A DNA stretch of 64,000 nt. Source: CAZKNF01 sp964554105 (GTDB taxonomy: Bacteria; Bacteroidota; Rhodothermia; Rhodothermales; VXPQ01). This document shows, piece after piece, positions 62,712-64,000 of the stretch (within the stretch, counting starts at the first letter, position 1; each line of letters opens with the position of its first letter). The notes beneath the pieces were generated by a model. It was not told the DNA's origin, did not search any database, and worked only from the letters and a program-made list of their open reading frames with translations. The position numbers were made by a program, and so were the translations under genes. The stretch covers positions 1-64,000 of the forward strand of contig CAZKNF010000004.1 of the NCBI GenBank assembly GCA_964554105.1. Reading direction: 5' to 3'.

Positions 62712-63830
62712 TTACTTGTATAGAATCTCAACCTTTTGCGTTGGCTCAATCTCCGCATTGCGGATGGTCACCTGCTCCACGACGCGGTCAGCGAGATCGC
62801 GGAATGCTGTCGAAGAAATACTGTCGGGATGGGAAACCACCATCGGCTCACCCCTGTCACTCGTTTCACGAAGCGCTTGCTCGATCGGAATCTCTGCCAG
62901 CAGACCTACACCCAGTTCTTCGGCAAGTTGCCTCGCTCCACGCTCTCCGAATAGGAAGTATTTCCGGTCCGGTAAATCAGGCGGTGTGAAATACGCCATA
63001 TTTTCGACGATACCTAGTACCGGCACGTTCACGTTCTCGAACATCGCCACTCCCTTTCTCGCGTCAGCGAGGGCAACTTTCTGCGGTGTGGATACGATAA
63101 CCGCCCCCGTCAAGGCGACCGTCTGTACGATAGTAAGCTGGATGTCGCCCGTACCCGGTGGGAGATCGAGAATAAGATAGTCGAGCTCACCCCATTCAGC
63201 CTCCCCAAGGAACTGACGAACGGCATTCGAGACCATCGGGCCACGCCAGATCACCGCCTTCGCCGGATCCACCATCATACCCATCGAAAGCAGTCGGACA
63301 CCATGTCGCTCGAGCGGAACGATTTTTCGGTGTTCGTTGACGCGGGGCTTTTCGTCCTCCACGCCAAACATCGTGGGGACCGAAGGACCGTACATGTCGG
63401 TGTCCACCAAACCGACGTCGAACCCCTTCTGCGCTAAGGCGACAGCGAGATTCGATGCCACGGTGCTCTTGCCGACCCCTCCCTTGCCGGATGCTACGGC
63501 GATGAAGTTGACCACGCCCTTCGGCTGGGCCGACTGCTTACCTCCAGACCCGTCGCCCTCTAGCTGCTCGCCGAGGGAAATCATCTCGTTGTCTAATGCA
63601 ACATCGACGCGGACGTCTGAACCCGCTTCCTTCTTGATCGCCGAAGCACAGAGCTCGGTGACGCGTTCCGCGAACGGGGCACCCGGGTTCCTGAGCACGA
63701 CCGTGAAAGTTACGTGGTTGCCGGCGATCCGAAGGCCCTTGACCATGTTGAGACGCAGCACGTCCCGTCCGCTCTCCGGCTCAATAACATGAGAGAGTGC
63801 GTGGAGAACCTGTTCTCGCGTAACGGCCAT
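62712..63830 (-). CDS. mrp: Mrp/ApbC-family iron-sulphur carrier ATPase without the C-terminal CxxC
   Basis: The 372 aa protein has an N-terminal MIP18/DUF59 domain (about 1-90) and a P-loop ATPase with the deviant Walker A G-K-G-G-V-G-K-S-T. Other motifs are V-D-T-D-M-Y-G-P-S and D-L-P-P-G-T-G-D. In most Mrp proteins an M-x-Y-F-x-C-P-H-C motif binds the bridging cluster; here the place reads N-M-A-Y-F-T-P-P-D-L-P, with no cysteines, as I recall also for Bacteroidota relatives. Cluster binding by the usual ligands is therefore unlikely. It precedes the NifU-C gene. Confidence 0.93.
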   Translation of the reverse strand: MAVTREQVLHALSHVIEPESGRDVLRLNMVKGLRIAGNHVTFTVVLRNPGAPFAERVTELCASAIKKEAGSDVRVDVALDNEMISLGEQLEGDGSGGKQSAQPKGVVNFIAVASGKGGVGKSTVASNLAVALAQKGFDVGLVDTDMYGPSVPTMFGVEDEKPRVNEHRKIVPLERHGVRLLSMGMMVDPAKAVIWRGPMVSNAVRQFLGEAEWGELDYLILDLPPGTGDIQLTIVQTVALTGAVIVSTPQKVALADARKGVAMFENVNVPVLGIVENMAYFTPPDLPDRKYFLFGERGARQLAEELGVGLLAEIPIEQALRETSDRGEPMVVSHPDSISSTAFRDLADRVVEQVTIRNAEIEPTQKVEILYK

Positions 63831-64000
63831 TTTTCAACTAGAGAATTGGTGTTCGGACTCCGCTGGGTTGGGACAGTGGGTTGTATCGATTGTTCCTATC
63901 GTACGCCGTCCTGGAACGCGACGATGAAAGGTAATCTCCGAGGATTCTCGGTGAGAGAAATGGCCTTTAAGCTACTGGTCAGCACGCCTTAAAGCGCCGG

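Noticed and set aside
63831..64000. Possible gene end at the right edge of the window
   Set aside because: Only very short frames; nothing to distinguish them from chance.

Overview
The window reads as chromosomal DNA of a Bacteroidota/Rhodothermota-like bacterium, moderately GC-rich. This is an inference from several marks. There is a PorQ-like type IX secretion barrel protein. The SecA (1193 aa) and the Mrp ATPase both lack the cysteine metal-binding motifs usual elsewhere. L25 and the 2-oxo acid dehydrogenase E2 carry strongly acidic stretches, and Shine-Dalgarno sites are mostly weak. No rRNA, CRISPR array, insertion sequence or prophage was seen.

Layout. 1-28.9 kb is mostly housekeeping: secA, porQ, a type I/lipid-type ABC exporter, a tyrosine recombinase homologue without its two catalytic arginines, a two-lipoyl-domain E2, a K+-dependent membrane pyrophosphatase, the prs-rplY-pth group, tRNA-Gln, an aspartate/glutamate racemase-family enzyme and a DtxR/MntR-type regulator. 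An overlapping trio follows (orphan HsdR-N nuclease-like protein, CysQ-like phosphatase, sugar nucleotidyltransferase). Then come an AttEFGH-like ABC transporter with a CrtC/AttH lipocalin-like protein, a nitrilase plus GNAT pair, pyrR-pyrB, and a DUF58 protein.

28.9-58.3 kb is one unidirectional (minus-strand) surface-glycan locus of 23 genes, tightly packed and often overlapping by 4 bases. In transcription order it starts with a membrane GT2 and an FAD oxidoreductase, then a Wzm/Wzt ABC exporter whose ATPase has a C-terminal glycan-recognition domain. A pyruvyltransferase, several GT2 enzymes, a deacetylase, methyltransferases, a GT4 and a second FAD oxidoreductase follow. It also holds polyprenol-type functions: a DPM1/GtrB-like GT2, an LPG-synthase/AglD-like membrane protein, and five large polytopic GT-C-type proteins, two of them a tandem duplicate. 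Both export logics (cytoplasmic assembly with ABC export, and lipid-carrier sugar transfer outside the membrane) therefore sit in one locus. No initiating phosphoglycosyl transferase, Wzx/Wzy or nucleotide-sugar synthesis gene was seen inside it.

58.7-63.8 kb returns to ordinary genes: an M28 peptidase, an M20 amidohydrolase and a DUF4382-like lipoprotein (overlapping, plus strand), then a NifU-C Fe-S protein and an Mrp ATPase (minus strand). The last 170 bases hold no gene that can be supported.

The parts most worth a second look are the glycan locus (including one GT2-methyltransferase pair present both fused and split), an unidentified histidine-rich membrane protein inside it, and the arginine-less recombinase.
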